64,000 nt of DNA from Chrysomallon squamiferum (taxonomy: Eukaryota > Mollusca > Gastropoda > Neomphalida > Peltospiridae). Under the pieces are notes generated by a model that was not told where the DNA came from, did no database searches, and worked only from the letters and a program-made list of their open reading frames with translations. The position numbers and the translations under genes are program-made. The stretch is taken from the NCBI GenBank assembly GCA_012295275.1, contig CM022665.1, positions 6,082,901 to 6,146,900 on the forward strand, read 5' to 3'. Numbering within the stretch: the stretch's first letter is position 1; the number at the start of each line of letters is the position of its first letter. Of this stretch, positions 1-39,887 are shown in pieces.

Positions 1-919
1 TATCGTTTTAGAGATCATAATTATAAGTTTAATTACAACACCTTTACAGAGATTGGAAAATGAACCATAATAGCAATCTAGTAATTACTGAAATAAGCTG
101 CCTGATTATCAGTTGGCACTCTTACAAATAAAAATTTTTTTGATACTATTCATAATAAAAGAATTACCAAATATCTAATTTTCATGTAAACTTTTTTTTT
201 TCAAATGACAAATGAAGATGTATTCTATACCAATTAAAAGGAAACCAGTGCCAAATGTAAAAACACTTTTTTGAAGATATCTATAACAGTGTAAAAAATA
301 TCGCACTTTAAGCTGACATTAAAAACAGAAGAAAAAGAAGAAGAAGTTAACCTTGAGTCCAAGAACTTATTTCAAGAGATATCTTTATAAAATTTGCATT
401 CAGTAATTTGTTATTTTTATGAGGATTTTTCTTTATTTTCGGATTTTCGATTACATCTTTTTACGAAATTCCCCCAACAAAATAAACTGATATTTGATCC
501 TATTTTTCTTTAAATATACAGTAAATTGGCGTAAGATTTGGATGTTGTGAATTTGCCAACTGGAAAAAAAAAAACCCAGAAAAAAACATTAAAAAAACAA
601 AACAAAACAAAGTAGCGAGCGCCCCTAGCGGCTGTTAGCATTGCTATTACATGTCAGCCGTATATCGGGTAGCCTAAATCTTATGAGTATGAACCATAAT
701 TACCCGTTTTATTTATAAATTTAAAGTTAGATGACTTTATAGGTTAGTTCAATTCTTTAAAAAAATAAAAAATAAATGAAATGAAAAAAATAATTAAAAA
801 CATAAATAAATAATCAAGGGAAATAACTCTAAAGAATGGGGAAAACCGAAACATGGACGATGACGCTGAAATAAAGTAATGTTATCGTTTGTTTTTTAAC
901 GTAAAAAATAGAAAAGAAG
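1..919. other. left flank and presumed AVEN 5' region
   Basis: No gene was found here. The stretch is AT-rich with short A and T runs. A slightly GC-richer patch around 610-670 precedes AVEN and could belong to its promoter or 5' UTR, but no TATA box or clear core promoter element could be defended. Confidence 0.4.
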
Positions 920-5137
<4,218 letters not shown>

Positions 5138-6063
5138 ATTCAGCATACAAAACAGACCTCCTATGTTGAGCTGAAAGTGAAAAAAAATTAAAGTGGAAAA
5201 AAAGCATTTTTCAAATAAATGTATTTTTCACATGTGTTATTTATGTAAAAATTAAATGGAGTTAATAATAATGATTCTGCTTGACTGCACAATAACAGAG
5301 TGATTTTTAAGCCTGTTTAAAGAATAGAAAAAATAGAAAAAATTGTACAAATAGAAAATATGTTTTCTAAGGGGTTTAGTGGTGTAAGTTAGTGCTGTAT
5401 CAGTACTGATGTGTTGAAATTAAGAATAAGTAACTATAATAATTGTTTGTGTTTTGTTGGACTATGTTCTAATTCACTGAGCATACATTCATTTATTTAA
5501 AAGAAACTGCATTAACATTTTAGGTATTCCGTTAATTCGAAGTCCATTATTTATTTAGTACGCTCTGCATGATGTTAGCTCTTGGTTGTATAAAACTGAT
5601 GTAACAGAAAAATGTTCAATGTACTTTAATTATCAAAATTTATTAATACACTGAATTCATTTAGTTCATTTGGAAGCAGTTTGTGCATTATTTTAATAAT
5701 TAAAAAAAATAATAATAATAAAATAAAATATAAATAAATAAAAAAAGGATAAAAAAATTTATGAGATAGTTTTCTGCTCATTTTCCTGAGGCATTAAAAG
5801 TACATTTTATTAACTTTTCGATAATTCTTGATGTTTTTTTCCCCCCAGTATTTTTATATATATTATTAACATATCTATGCTTTTAAAATAGATATAACAA
5901 AAACAAAATAATTTAATATATTTTATTCACCTTACAGCTTGTAAAAAAATGTTTAACAGATACATACAGACAATGTGATAAATAATTTTTTTAATTCACA
6001 TTTTGCATTTTGTTTGTGTTTCTATAAACATCAAAATACTAATTTTTGATATAGAAAAAACCC

Positions 6064-6106
<43 letters not shown>

Positions 6107-7736
6107 TTTCAGAATATTTGTATGATTTACATTATAAAATAGGAGTGTTGATTTTCCTCTCACAGAATTTACCACTTCCACTAATAAAAAATGTTTTTCA
6201 GAAACAGATAATGCTTCTGAACTGGTGTGTATTTTCAGTGGATTTAATAAAAATTCTTCTTTAATGTAAAGAAGTACATTGATACATTTATTTAATTTTA
6301 TGGTACAAATATGACATCTATTATATTTAACAAGTGCAAACAAATTTTTCTTATTCTTTTTATTTTATTTTTGTTTTGTTTCAGCAGCTGTGATATTTAA
6401 TAACTGGAACAAAATTTTGGAAACAAATAACAGTTTTTTTTATTTCAGTATAAATTTAGATGTTTGGTAGAAGAAAAGAAACAAAATAAAAATTTGATAT
6501 CTTTCTAATTATGAAGGATTACCATTAATTTCAACATCTTGATTTCCAGTTTACAAACACTACTCAGTTTTAATTTTTGTTATTTATCAAACACTCATAA
6601 AACAGAGATCTGAAATACATTAGACATTATGCTGAATACCTAACTGGAAAAAATAACTTAAAGGACAGGAATTTTCAGTCAGTACCTTGTCAAAGAATAT
6701 TGCATTTCTACAAAAATACATTTATTATCATTATTATTACAAACATTTTATACATAATGACAGTACTGATATACATGTAAATGAAAATGTATATACACAA
6801 ATATATAAATTTAGCTTGATACATTAAATATACGCAACTTGAGCCAAACTGTACAACATGAGTAAAATGTGAACAACGTATAAACATTATGCTTTATAAC
6901 ACCAGTCAGCAAAGTAATAATAAGCACCCACCCATGTACAGAATAAATAAATGTAGGTTTGGTATCATATGTGAAATGAAGTCAGTTTAATATCTTCAAC
7001 AATTTTTGTAAACATTTTCTGATGTACATCTTGCCACCACAACCAAATAATGTTCTAAATGCAAGCAACAGTAATTAGGTATTTATGAAATTACTTGGTA
7101 TTTTTAACTATCATGATTATTAGTTGTATGATTAGTAATAATTATTTTGAAATTCTCATTTCAAAAAAAAATAAAATAAAATAAACTTGGGGTGAAAACA
7201 ACTTCAGCAGATCCAGCTGCATTTAAACACAATTTAAACCCTTATTTATAATACAGTGAAAAGTGACAGATGGTTGTAAATATGAAAATTAAACTAGTTT
7301 CATATTTTGTGGGTTATTTAAAAATGTTAAATTTAGAACGTGGATAAATTGACATAGCTAGTAAATTTGAATATTTATCAAAAACCAGTTAGCAGTTTCA
7401 AAAGGGATTGTAGTTTAAACTCTTCACAACATTAAATCAAAGTGGAAAGGAGGGGAAAGCTGCATTATTTTATAGTTTAATTAAAACTATAATATGGTTT
7501 ATTAACGAGGTTTTTACTATTAGCCCCTTTGCACTTCACAGAGCAAATATGAAAACCATTTTCCTTATCGTTAGTTTAATTAATTATACTGATGAAAAAC
7601 TATTTTTATTGTGAAATTACAGCTGAAACAACAAAATGAAAATTTATTGTGTTACATATTCCCTGTAGCTCACTGATCGCCAGAAACTTCTATCGTGTAA
7701 ACCTTTTGCCTGTTTATCTGTGAATAGGATTCTAGT
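5138..7736. other. convergent 3' flank between AVEN and the Notch ligand
   Basis: The stretch holds the 3' UTRs of two convergent genes and no supportable gene. It is AT-rich, with an (AAT)n run at about 6066-6103. Open frames here are short and repeat-driven. Where each transcript ends, and whether they overlap, cannot be read from sequence. Confidence 0.6.
5214..5219 (+). terminator. AVEN poly(A) signal AATAAA
   Basis: A canonical AATAAA hexamer 77 bp after the AVEN stop codon, in the right orientation for a short 3' UTR. Confidence 0.6.
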
Positions 7737-29854
<22,118 letters not shown>

Positions 29855-30475
29855 CTTTTTATCAAATCGTCCACTATTTATGTTAATAATTTAAAATAAT
29901 TTCCTGAAAGTATTTTCTTCCAATTCTTCTCAATTTTCTAAAGGCGTGCGCATGTTGTCACTGTTGTTATTTCCTAAAACTGTCTTTGCAGATGCTCTCA
30001 AACGAAGGAGTAATTTAGGACGGAATTTAGCTACTGCTTGTTCGGGGATTGTCACCAGCTTTGGCCACCCCTAGAACAAATAGAACTGAAATTAACTGAG
30101 CCGGACCTCTCACTGACTATCGACTATAGGACGTTTTAGAGACGTTGTATGCAGAAGGACTTCGGGAAGATTCGTCTGGGTTCGGCTCGGCTCGGTATTA
30201 ATCGAGACAAAAAGCGCAGATCGTGACACACACACAATTTAGGAGTATTTCGACGTAAACGTTCCAAAATGTTAAAGATGTCTGCCAAGCTAGCGAGTAA
30301 ATAACAAACTGTGCGAGTCATCCAATTACGTCTGAGATTTAAATGCAAACTTCTATTTGGTCTATCACGTGCACGTCTGAATAAGAGAATTCGTCCATGA
30401 TGCCCTTCATTTAAATTGTCTTTTTATTTTTATTTTATCTTAACTAACCTAACTTTTTAAATTATTTTTTATTGC

Positions 30476-30518
<43 letters not shown>

Positions 30519-31170
30519 AATTTGTTTATTTGATTAATATTAATTCTGGTTTTATAGGTTTAAAGTTATATTTTATCATTTTAATCTGCTTGGATAGAAT
30601 ATTTTTCTCTGACTTGATTATTAGACTGAGAATATGTCAGGTGATTCATGGTAAAACAAAGAAAACAGCACAGCTGGACATGAGAAGATGTGAAATTATA
30701 ATTCATTTTTAAAATACCAATTTGTGTGTAATTCCAAAGACTTTACGTGTACAGCTGTTGTCCTGATTGTACAGCTATATTCGATTTTGAAACAAAATGC
30801 AGTCTCTGTATTCTATGGCTTGGTGCCAGTTAATTGTTTCGTAACTATATATGTAGGAGCCCCAGTGCATTGCTTTGTCAGTGCTGTTAATATGGCTTTG
30901 CATTTGTTGGGGGAAGAATGTATCCATTAGATAAGATGAATACATAGATAGATAGATAGATAGGGAGACAGAGAGAGAGAGAGGTTGGTGGGTGAGTGGA
31001 TTGATGGATGGAAGAATGGTTATAAACACACACGTGCATGCGTAAATATAATGTGATGTACGTCCAGGACCTACTGCCAGATTATTATTATTATTTTGTT
31101 TGTTTTAATTATTATGTTTTTAAAACGTGAACAGTTAAATGTACTGTGGACACCACTGATTAACAATGAA

Positions 31171-31450
31171 TATATAGGCGAAGCTGGCCCGGAAGCAGAA
31201 TTATTTTGGGTGGGGGTGGGGGTACGCGACGGCCCAAATGGCTGGAGTAGCTAGTGGGTCCGGGGACATGCCACTCCGAAATTATTTTATATCCAGAAAA
31301 CAGGAGCTGCATCTTCCTGCATTCTGGGAACTAAATTTCACATCGTCGGACTATTTTTTTTATTTTTTTTTTTTACACATTTCATGGGTGGGCCTCGGCA
31401 GACTATGGGTGGGGGTCGCGTATACTTTATGGGTAGGAATATTTGTTTGT
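31171..31450. mobile_element. possible degenerate dispersed repeat, GC-rich
   Basis: A GC-rich stretch unlike its surroundings, with GGGTGGGGGTGGGGGT, GTGGGTCCGGGGACATGCC and CTTCCTGCATTCTGGGAAC. Phrases of this form (a 'ggtccgggg-catgc' block followed by 'cctgcattctggg') recur in repeats of marine invertebrate genomes as I remember them. No terminal repeats or target duplication were found, so class and boundaries are unknown. Confidence 0.3.
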
Positions 31451-31987
31451 CTTTCATAATAAACGTAAACAACAAGGAACAGATTTATCGAACAGAAACA
31501 AATTCTGCTATCGGACTGTTTCAGACTCTAAACGTAAAGGGGTAAAATGACGGCGTTCAAATATTTTATAACAATGTTATTTTGTTGCATTCTTTGTTTT
31601 ATCGATGACAGTCTCCTTAAATAATAAATAAAATCTGGAACAAACAAATATTTTTGGAGGACTGTTTGTTCGTTTGACCACAGCGGTATTTTAAACATCG
31701 AGAAAAGCATCATCGTTTCCTTAGGAATCATTATGACATTAATTTTTTTAAAATGAAGCATCTGTTCGTAATAAGTGGTTTTTTTTTTTTATTTTACCAT
31801 AACTTACGAAAACGCGCGCGCGCGCGTGCACACACACATATTTGTTTTGTTCTCTTTCCTTCTTTTATTGGATTAATATATTTCTTTTTTGAAGTTGTAA
31901 GGACAATTTGTCCTAATCTTTTTTTACCCTTATTTGTAGTTTTAAGATTTGTTTATGTTATGGTGTTAAAATATTCGATTTTGAAAC

Positions 31988-32085
<98 letters not shown>
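31988..32085. repeat. (AAT)n/(ATT)n inverted repeat
   Basis: About 46 bp of AAT directly joined near 32034 to about 50 bp of ATT, giving an almost perfect 98-bp palindrome able to form a long hairpin. Confidence 0.95.
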
Positions 32086-32943
32086 AGATTTAAAAGAAGA
32101 AGGAAGAAAAAAAAAGTATAGACGCTTAATTTTTTTATTACTTTGGTATGTAGAACTCATTAGTTTTTACATTAGCTATAATTATGTACTCCTTTCCTAA
32201 GAATAGCATTGAATGATTATGTTATAGTCCATAGTAATTACTAAAATGAAATTTAACTAAGTCACTCAATTAAAATATTTATCATTTTAAATTCGTTTTA
32301 ATTCCAGTTGTAATATAATTTCATATTCCATAGTTCTTTGTTAAACAGACAACTAAGTAGACTGATACCACTAAAATGTCTTACTTGTGTAATTCTGACG
32401 TTTTGTCGGATATCAAATTAATACATGAGTTGCAGAACTGTGTGTGATATTTCATTATGACATCATGGTTAGATAGTGTAAGGCAAGAGGCAATTTGTCT
32501 TTCGTAAAATAAATATGTAACAAAATTATAAATCTCATCTAGTCAATAACTGTTTAACCTGGATGCTGGGTTCTCGAATATTCTAAATGAGATGAGCTCT
32601 GTGAAAGTAGCATTACGAATCCTCAACGTCTACAAAATATAAGTAAATCTGAAACTTCTGTATTGGATTTAACCTTTTTGATGTTATCTGTTAATTGAAT
32701 CCAATTGCCTGTCATACCGAAATCGTTAAAATAACTTTTGTTGTATGTCTAAATCGCTGAAAATTGTGTGCATGTTTAGAATATTACTTGTACGGACTAA
32801 GAACTGCATATATTATTATGGTTCCAAGCCTTCTGACCGAAAACGACTTTAGCTATATAATTCTGAATCGGCTGTGTTTGCCAAAAGCGATACATTTGTC
32901 TACAGTGGTAAACAATTTTGATGGATGTGTTTTAAAATGTTCG

Positions 32944-32945
<2 letters not shown>

Positions 32946-33028
<83 letters not shown>
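32946..33028. repeat. (CT)n microsatellite upstream of ATG14
   Basis: A pure CT run of about 82 bp ending roughly 480 bp before the ATG14 start codon. Confidence 0.95.
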
Positions 33029-33031
<3 letters not shown>

Positions 33032-33436
33032 TTATTTCTTTGAATCTCTAGAGGCTGCTTCCAGAAGAGAAGGCAACTCTGTGGTTGTAAGATCAAGAGT
33101 CTCAGAAAAAGACCGTAATACACTATATAATTAATCTCTACAAATATTCTTTAAACATAATTCAACATTTTTTTTTTTAAATTTCTTCAAAACAGTATCA
33201 TTTCATTATTTATTTATTATAAATTAAACGATTAACATAGAATTAACATAGAATTAACTATCATTAAAGAAAATTTACTTGTTATACGGTATTTTAAACT
33301 GGTTTTTAATTACTTGCAAACATAAAATTAAACTATTTAATACATTAATTCAGTGAAAATCTTTTGTATTTAACAGCTCGCGACCAGTAGTCGTAACCTC
33401 TTTTCGCCCCTGCTTATATGAAGGGAGGTAACTCTT

Positions 33437-33485
33437 TTGTTTACGCAAATCAGCTGGCTATCCCACAATACTTTGTAGTAAACAA
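33437..33485 (+). promoter_or_regulatory. paired FOXO-type sites upstream of ATG14
   Basis: TTGTTTAC at 33437-33444 and its exact inverse GTAAACAA at 33478-33485 lie within 70 bp upstream of the chosen ATG14 start. Both match the DAF-16/FOXO family core GTAAACA. Mammalian Atg14 has been reported as a FoxO target. Function is inferred; only the two motifs are seen. Confidence 0.4.
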
Positions 33486-33504
33486 AAACTGTCGATGTGA
33501 TGTA

Positions 33505-36180
33505 ATGGCTGCTTCCAGTTGTGAAAGCAGTCTTGCTCCCATCGACTTCCATGTATATTCGTCATGTGAAAGTTCTGCTGAGCTCCGAGTTGCGGTAGAG
33601 CGGTGCCCGCTTTGTACATCAGCTAAACGCCCGTTTTACTGTACAACATGCGTTAACGAAGGAGTATTTGAACATTCAACATCCAAATTTCCAGAGAGGT
33701 AGGTTTACTCTATTAACCGAATATTGCGCACTGTCCTACATCTTATGTTACACTATATATTTAAAATGCATATACGTAGATCGAATACAAACCATTCCAA
33801 ATTATTAATATTTCAGATACGCACAGAAAAAAGAAAAATGGGAGTTACAAGAAAAAGAAAAGTTGAAATTACAAGAAAGGTTTGTTTTTTTTTTTTCGTT
33901 TTTGTTTTTTTAGATTAAAAACAAGTAATTTGACACACTTTCTAAAAATAGCAGTGACGTTTAAACAAACGCACCCACGCATTAACGCTCTTTGTTTGAT
34001 TGATTGTGAAAACCGGAATATATTGTCTTTGTGATCAGCTAAAGTACAAACGATGGAGAAAAATTCAAATATACAATAAACCGTTAAACGTTAATTAAAA
34101 TAATAAATTTATCTAAACATTTTGTTTTCACAGTATTTATGGCAGAATACTGGAAAATACTAGATGCGTAAATCCGTAATGTCACAGTAGCCGTGTATAG
34201 GAAAGAGAATTTATTTATTTATTTTCACTTTCAACAATAAAGTTATAATAATTATTTTGCATGCATTTGTTAATTTTCACTAAGTGACTGACAAACTTAA
34301 ACTGAATTTTAGTGTCTCTGTAATCCTAGCTTACAAAGTTACTTTTGTAGAAAAATGTATTTTATTTTTAAACCTTTTTAAAATAATATAATCAGTTTAA
34401 TTTAATTTTTTAGGATTGAAAAGTCAGTTCGTTCTCTGCATAATAAAGCAAAAAAGGTAATTTTGCACACACACACACACACACACACACAAATAAAAGA
34501 CCTGGTGCAAACTTGTTCAACATTCTTATGAAATGTTTATGGCTTTATATACATAAAATATTTTGTATAACATGTTTAACATCTTTAATTCAGATAATCA
34601 GAGTGATTTGTTTGAATTTCTTTGCAAGAGAATACAGTATATAATTGTATAAATATGCATTGTAGTTTTTGTTTATATGATTATTGTTATTATAATTTTT
34701 TTTTTTTTTATATATATATATATTTTTTGTATTTACTTTATTAAAGGTTTTGTTGTTGTTACTGGTGACATATTGAACCAAAAACAAAAAGATGATTTTA
34801 TACTGTATTTTTTCAGAAATGTTGTTGTATTAACTTAAAACTGAGATGAATATAAATTATTTTATTTTAGCAAACTCAAATTGAAGAATGCAAGAAAAAA
34901 GTGGAAACCCTTAAGCAATACATAAATACTTTAAAAACATATGCTCAAGAAGGTAATTTTTTGTCCTATCTCCCAAAGTACCAAATTATCCCATTATTTG
35001 AGTTTACATATTTATACTAATGGTATTTAAAGTATAAATATTTTTGTTTTAGTGAACATTACAGTTCTATGTTATTTGTTAATTTACTACTACATCCAGT
35101 ATGAAAGTTACAATCACATTTAAAGCATTTATTTTTAATTTTCATTTAAATGAAGAGACACAGTTTCATTAATGCTTTACAAATGATATAACTTGAATAA
35201 ACTATTTTTGAAACAAATGTATATTTAATTCATTTAAAGAAAGAAAAAAATATTATTTCAGACAGAAAACATATTGAAAAAGCAAGAAAAGATAATGCCT
35301 TGAAACAACAAAGTTCAGCTCGGCATAGTGACAAAATGGCTAAAATTAAAGATGTTCATTGATAACATCACTAATACTGCTGCCAAAAGACAGGATGAAG
35401 CGTCTACAGTACAAGACAATTTGGCAGCTAAACGACGATTCCTTGTTGATGCATTGGTTCAGTACATATTCCCCATAGAAGAAATTCAACCAAGAAGGTA
35501 TGATACATATATGTATTAATTAATTACATGTGTTAATACTTGCATAGATAAATATATATATATATATATTAATTTAAAAAGTAAAATATCATTTACACAG
35601 TAATTTTAAGAACTGAAATTTTATTCATACAGTAATTTGAAAAACAGAAATTTTATTTGATTAATTTTTATGGATTAAAATTATATTTATGTAGTAATTT
35701 GATATATTAATATTTTTTATATAGTAATTTGAGGAGCCAAAATTTTATATACATATATATATATATAATTTTTGGGGTTAAATTCAGTTTAAACTGTTTG
35801 ACACCATAAGCCTGACTAGTTACTTAGCTGCTTTTCCTAATGAGAACTATTCATTTATGAAGCAAAAGGATGAAAATGGATCTGAACATGTAAATGATGC
35901 ATAATTTAATATTTATACTTCTATAAATTCATTATTCCAGTGAAACAGAGAGCATTAATCTAAGTACTGAAAGTGCCTTGCAGGAGGCCTGTCACACAAC
36001 ACTTGTGCACGGCCACTGGGTCTACACCGACACGGTTGGTGACACCGGCCACCGCATTGTTGAACACGCCACATTGCCAGGCAATGGCGATTACACTGCA
36101 TACAACATCTGGGGTAGGTGTTTAATACCGTTTATAAAATCACCATCGTACAACAATCCTGAATATATTTATTTTTCATT

Positions 36181-36222
<42 letters not shown>

Positions 36223-38209
36223 GTTTCTATTTTATGGCCCTTTTTTTAATGAATGGTCTGTAGAATGGCATGTAGCATGTTAGTATTTTAATGTCTTTTT
36301 TATTCTTTTGATTGTCATTCACTTCAAAAATAAAAGTAAGAGAACAAAGAATTACTTTTTTTTTTTTTTTTTTTTTTTTACGTTTTAAAACCTAAAATAT
36401 AAAGACAGATTAAAAGAGATGATAAATAACTGTAATATTCAACTAATGGCTTCCTTCAGCTGCAGAAAACCGTGAGAATGGTTCTGCCCCAGAACACGAG
36501 TCGGGTAAGCGTAACGCTGGTCACACTATCAGTGCAGCTCTGTGTTACACAGCTCAGCTGGTATCTGTTCTTATCTACATCCTGGATGTCAGTCCTCCCA
36601 GAAAACTATGTTACAGGTTAGTCAAACATACTGAAAAAAACCAAACAAAAAAATCTTGACGCTGATTTTCAAAGTTTAATAAAACAGACTGGTAGAAATG
36701 ATACAAGCACACATCCAAAACAGTATCTCTGGGCATCCATCTGAAGCATGTACACTTACATCTATATTTGACAGAGGGGTGGGGGAATATGTTAGTATAG
36801 GTTATGACCATCACAAAAAAAATGACAGCTTGACAGTGGTGACATATGGAAACAATCAAATATTGCACATTTTGGAAAGTTCTGCTACTCATGGTGCAGT
36901 GTTCTGTTGGGTTTAAATCTAACGCAATATCTGGACATTGTGGCACTGCAGGCACCATTGTTCTGCCAAGTTACATGGGGACAGAACTCATCTTCTAGGG
37001 ACAATTAGGGCCTCCCTCAGCTAACTATAAACATTAGAACTAATTGATGAGATTTTATTTAAGTCATTATTTCTACAAAATAAATTCAACCTAATTTGTA
37101 CGATTTTTGTTCCCCTACTATGAATGCTGAGAAGTATGTCAGTGAAAGCATTGGTACACTTGTATTGATTATGATAAGTGAATATATATTGGCACATAAA
37201 AATAATAGGTCATTTGGTGTTGGAGATAACTACTATATGAACTGTTTGAAATACTGTAATAATTCTGTTTTGCAGTGAATTCTGTCTTGATGACCTAACA
37301 GAAAAGCAGCTATCTAGCGCCGTGTCCCGCTTAAACCACAACATACTCCATCTGTGTTTCTCTCAGAATGTTAGTCCTCGACTACTACTTGCACGTCATT
37401 CTCTTCATAACATAATGGTGCTGCTTAGATCATCAAAATTAGGCCGGTGAGCCAGTTTTCTTCAATTTTCAGTTTCACATTACTTTGTTCTTTTTGTTAC
37501 TTTATCACTTCTATCAGTTTAATCAGATGTTACATAGTTTATTGTTTGGAAGACAGTTCCAGTTTTTACTATATTGAATATTATTAGTTTTTAATTGCTA
37601 TTTTGATATTTCAGAATATTAAACTGTGACACCAAATTCTGTTTAAATGACTGAAAAAATAAGAAGAAAAAGATACAAAAATCATCAGCACATTTACTGA
37701 TATCTCAACAGAATTTTATATAAATTACAAGTTGTTGGTTATTCCTTGTTTTGACTTAAAGGCAATAATGAATGCCACTTGATCCACCAATTATCAATCT
37801 GCAAACGAGTTACACTCCATTTCATGTTAGTGTAACCTCTTCAGACATTTCTACCTAATCTAGTTTTAACTTTTCTTTCAGCGTGCATGCTTTTGAAGTG
37901 AATGAAGCAATGATTCAGTCCATAACCGATGGCAGCATATCTGAAGAGAGTGATGATGAGCACGTGGTCACCGAGGACGAGTTGGATATAGGAACTGACT
38001 GGGAGCGGGTGTCCAGTGACTACCCCGAGATTAACGTACCCACTCGTAGTGGGATGGGTGCTACGTCTACTGTGTATACTGTGGCTCATTCTGTGAGGCA
38101 GGCAAACACTGAAACAACGCATTCCACTTCTGAAGGACTGATAACATCAGCTGCTGCATCAGTAGCTTCTTTCTGGAGGGCAGCTACCAGCCATTTTGAA
38201 AGAAAATAA
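33505..38209 (+). CDS. ATG14: ATG14/Barkor, beclin 1-associated autophagy regulator
   Basis: Nine exons: 33505-33698, 33817-33879, 34414-34456, 34871-34952, 35262-35497, 35941-36113, 36460-36616, 37276-37446, 37882-38209; about 481 residues (human 492). ATG14 directs the PI3K complex (VPS34, VPS15, Beclin 1) to ER sites where autophagosomes form. The N-terminal cysteine repeat is Cys34, 37, 46, 49, with human spacing, preceded by VAVER as in human. Lys/Glu-rich coiled coils fill exons 2-5, then IFPIEE, NGDYTAYN, TISAALCYTAQLV and LYCSEFC-like ER motifs. An acidic stretch and the C-terminal membrane-sensing helix (LITSAAASVASFWRA) end it. ATG at 33505 fits the family length and has G at -3; an in-frame ATG at 33418 would add 29 residues. 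Exon 35262-35497 has one base too many. Confidence 0.94.
35262..35497 (+). other. ATG14 coiled-coil exon with a one-base frame break
   Basis: Flanking exons require phase 1 in and phase 2 out, which needs 235 nt; the exon has 236. The entering frame (DRKHIEKARKDN, SSARHSDKMAKIKDV) reaches TGA at about 35360. The frame starting one base later continues DNITNTAAKRQDEAS to QYIFPIEE, which is clearly ATG14. The shift must lie roughly between 35330 and 35360, where AAAA runs occur. Splice sites are canonical. Confidence 0.85.
35597..35748. repeat. diverged tandem repeat in ATG14 intron
   Basis: Four degenerate copies of a motif like CAGTAATTTGAAAAACAGAA followed by ATTTTAT occur at about 35598, 35630, 35694 and 35721. 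Spacing is irregular. Confidence 0.6.
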
Positions 38210-39856
38210 TCAGTTTTACAAAGCTAACTGTGATTTTTGGTTTTTGATTATTTATTTTATATCTGCAACACTTTATGCATATGAATCTAGTTTTTTTTTC
38301 AATAAATCTAGATGAAAATGCCAAGCCTTTGTTATTTTGTTGATTTTTCTTAACAAGGTCCAACACAGTTCTCTGATTTATCCAAACGAATTTAGCTTTT
38401 CTCAATAGTCTGCCAACTGTTAAACGTTTGTCAAATACCATGGCTGTTTACACACTGATACTGAGAGATAAACATTAACGTTTCAGCTAAGTACCCAAAT
38501 GATGTTTGCTGTGTAACAATTTTATATATATTTTACAAAGTGCTGCTATAATCCATGGTCTTCATCAAAGACAAAGTACACATAATAAAGATCTGCAGCC
38601 AATAATCTATAAAGAGTAATCCATTAAGTGGAATCAGCACTTTTCATTTAGCATTGCTTAAATTTTCTGTGTATTGGGAAAAACAAATATTAAAATACAG
38701 TTTTTCAGACTGAATAAATGACTGCCAAATTTCCAAATACTTTGTCAGGGATTTTTGTCTTTGTTTCTCTCTGAAATTGTACCACATGAAACCATTATCC
38801 ATGCATTCTTCAGTTTATATTATTCTGTATTTTCACAGTAATGAATAAAACTATCTTCTGGAAACCTATTTAGAGTATTTGTTCATTTCACCATTGATAT
38901 ATTAACAAATCTGATGAATATTACTATATTTAAAAAAGTAAGTATCAGAAAAAAATAAAATATATATAATAATAAAAAAAAGTCATTTAATAGTAGTTAA
39001 TTCAAAAACAACTCAAATATTCAGGTATGTTTGAACATTTTTAATATGAACCTAAGTGATGAAATCAGAACATTTATTCCAGTTCTTGTGACAACTTTTA
39101 TTAAAAAGAAAACTGAAAACTGTTAGTGTATTAGTGACACTATAAAAATTGAAATATTACTGATTGCACATTATAAAAGTCTTAAGAAATTTTCTTGAAT
39201 ACTTTTATTATATTTTAATATTTAGCAGGAAAAAATCTGACAAACAAAAATCACCTCACCTGTGTATAATTTTTCTATGTTGTTTCACATAGCTTTTAAA
39301 TACAAATGATACCTTTTCACTATTTTTAACATAAAATAAGTTATTTTTAGGGTTTTATTTAAAAATAACTGTTTCGTTAAAAATTTATTAAACTCCTAGA
39401 AATTGTTTCCTATTTTAAAAATCACATAATTTTTTTTCTTTTAAACATTTTCAACAGTTAATACATTAAAGCACTTTTTGTGTTAAATATAATAGACGGA
39501 ATGTTTTTAAAACACTCGCTATTCAAGTATATACTCATATTTCTTTAAGGAACAGAAACATAAGTGAAGTTGTTGACTATACTGTATAACTGAAGTATCT
39601 TATTTATCTCAATTCTTATACTATATTTAGACATTAAATATAGATGAAAAATAAATATAATACATATAAAACTGTATTTATAAACTTCACAGATATCAGA
39701 ATAAAATTATATGTGGTTAACTTTAATACCCAGCTTTTAAACAGTATACACGTTTTTAATGAATACTTTTTGTTGTAGTAGTTAGAAATGATATATGTGG
39801 ATTAATTATTTGCAAGAATTTAAAACAATTCTTTCAGCAAGAAACATCCTACATTC

Positions 39857-39887
<31 letters not shown>

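Larger units (their letters stand above)
29855..33504. other. divergent intergenic region, Notch ligand and ATG14
   Basis: About 3.65 kb between two head-to-head genes, so it should hold both promoters. GC rises around 29935-30400 on the ligand side and 33380-33500 on the ATG14 side. It also holds an (AAT)n/(ATT)n inverted repeat, a long (CT)n run and a degenerate repeat-like stretch. Small open frames (for example 30136-30348) match no family known to me. Confidence 0.5.

Noticed and set aside
30136-30348. 70-codon minus-strand frame upstream of the Notch ligand
   Set aside because: Arg-rich with no recognisable family; probably promoter-proximal GC-rich sequence.
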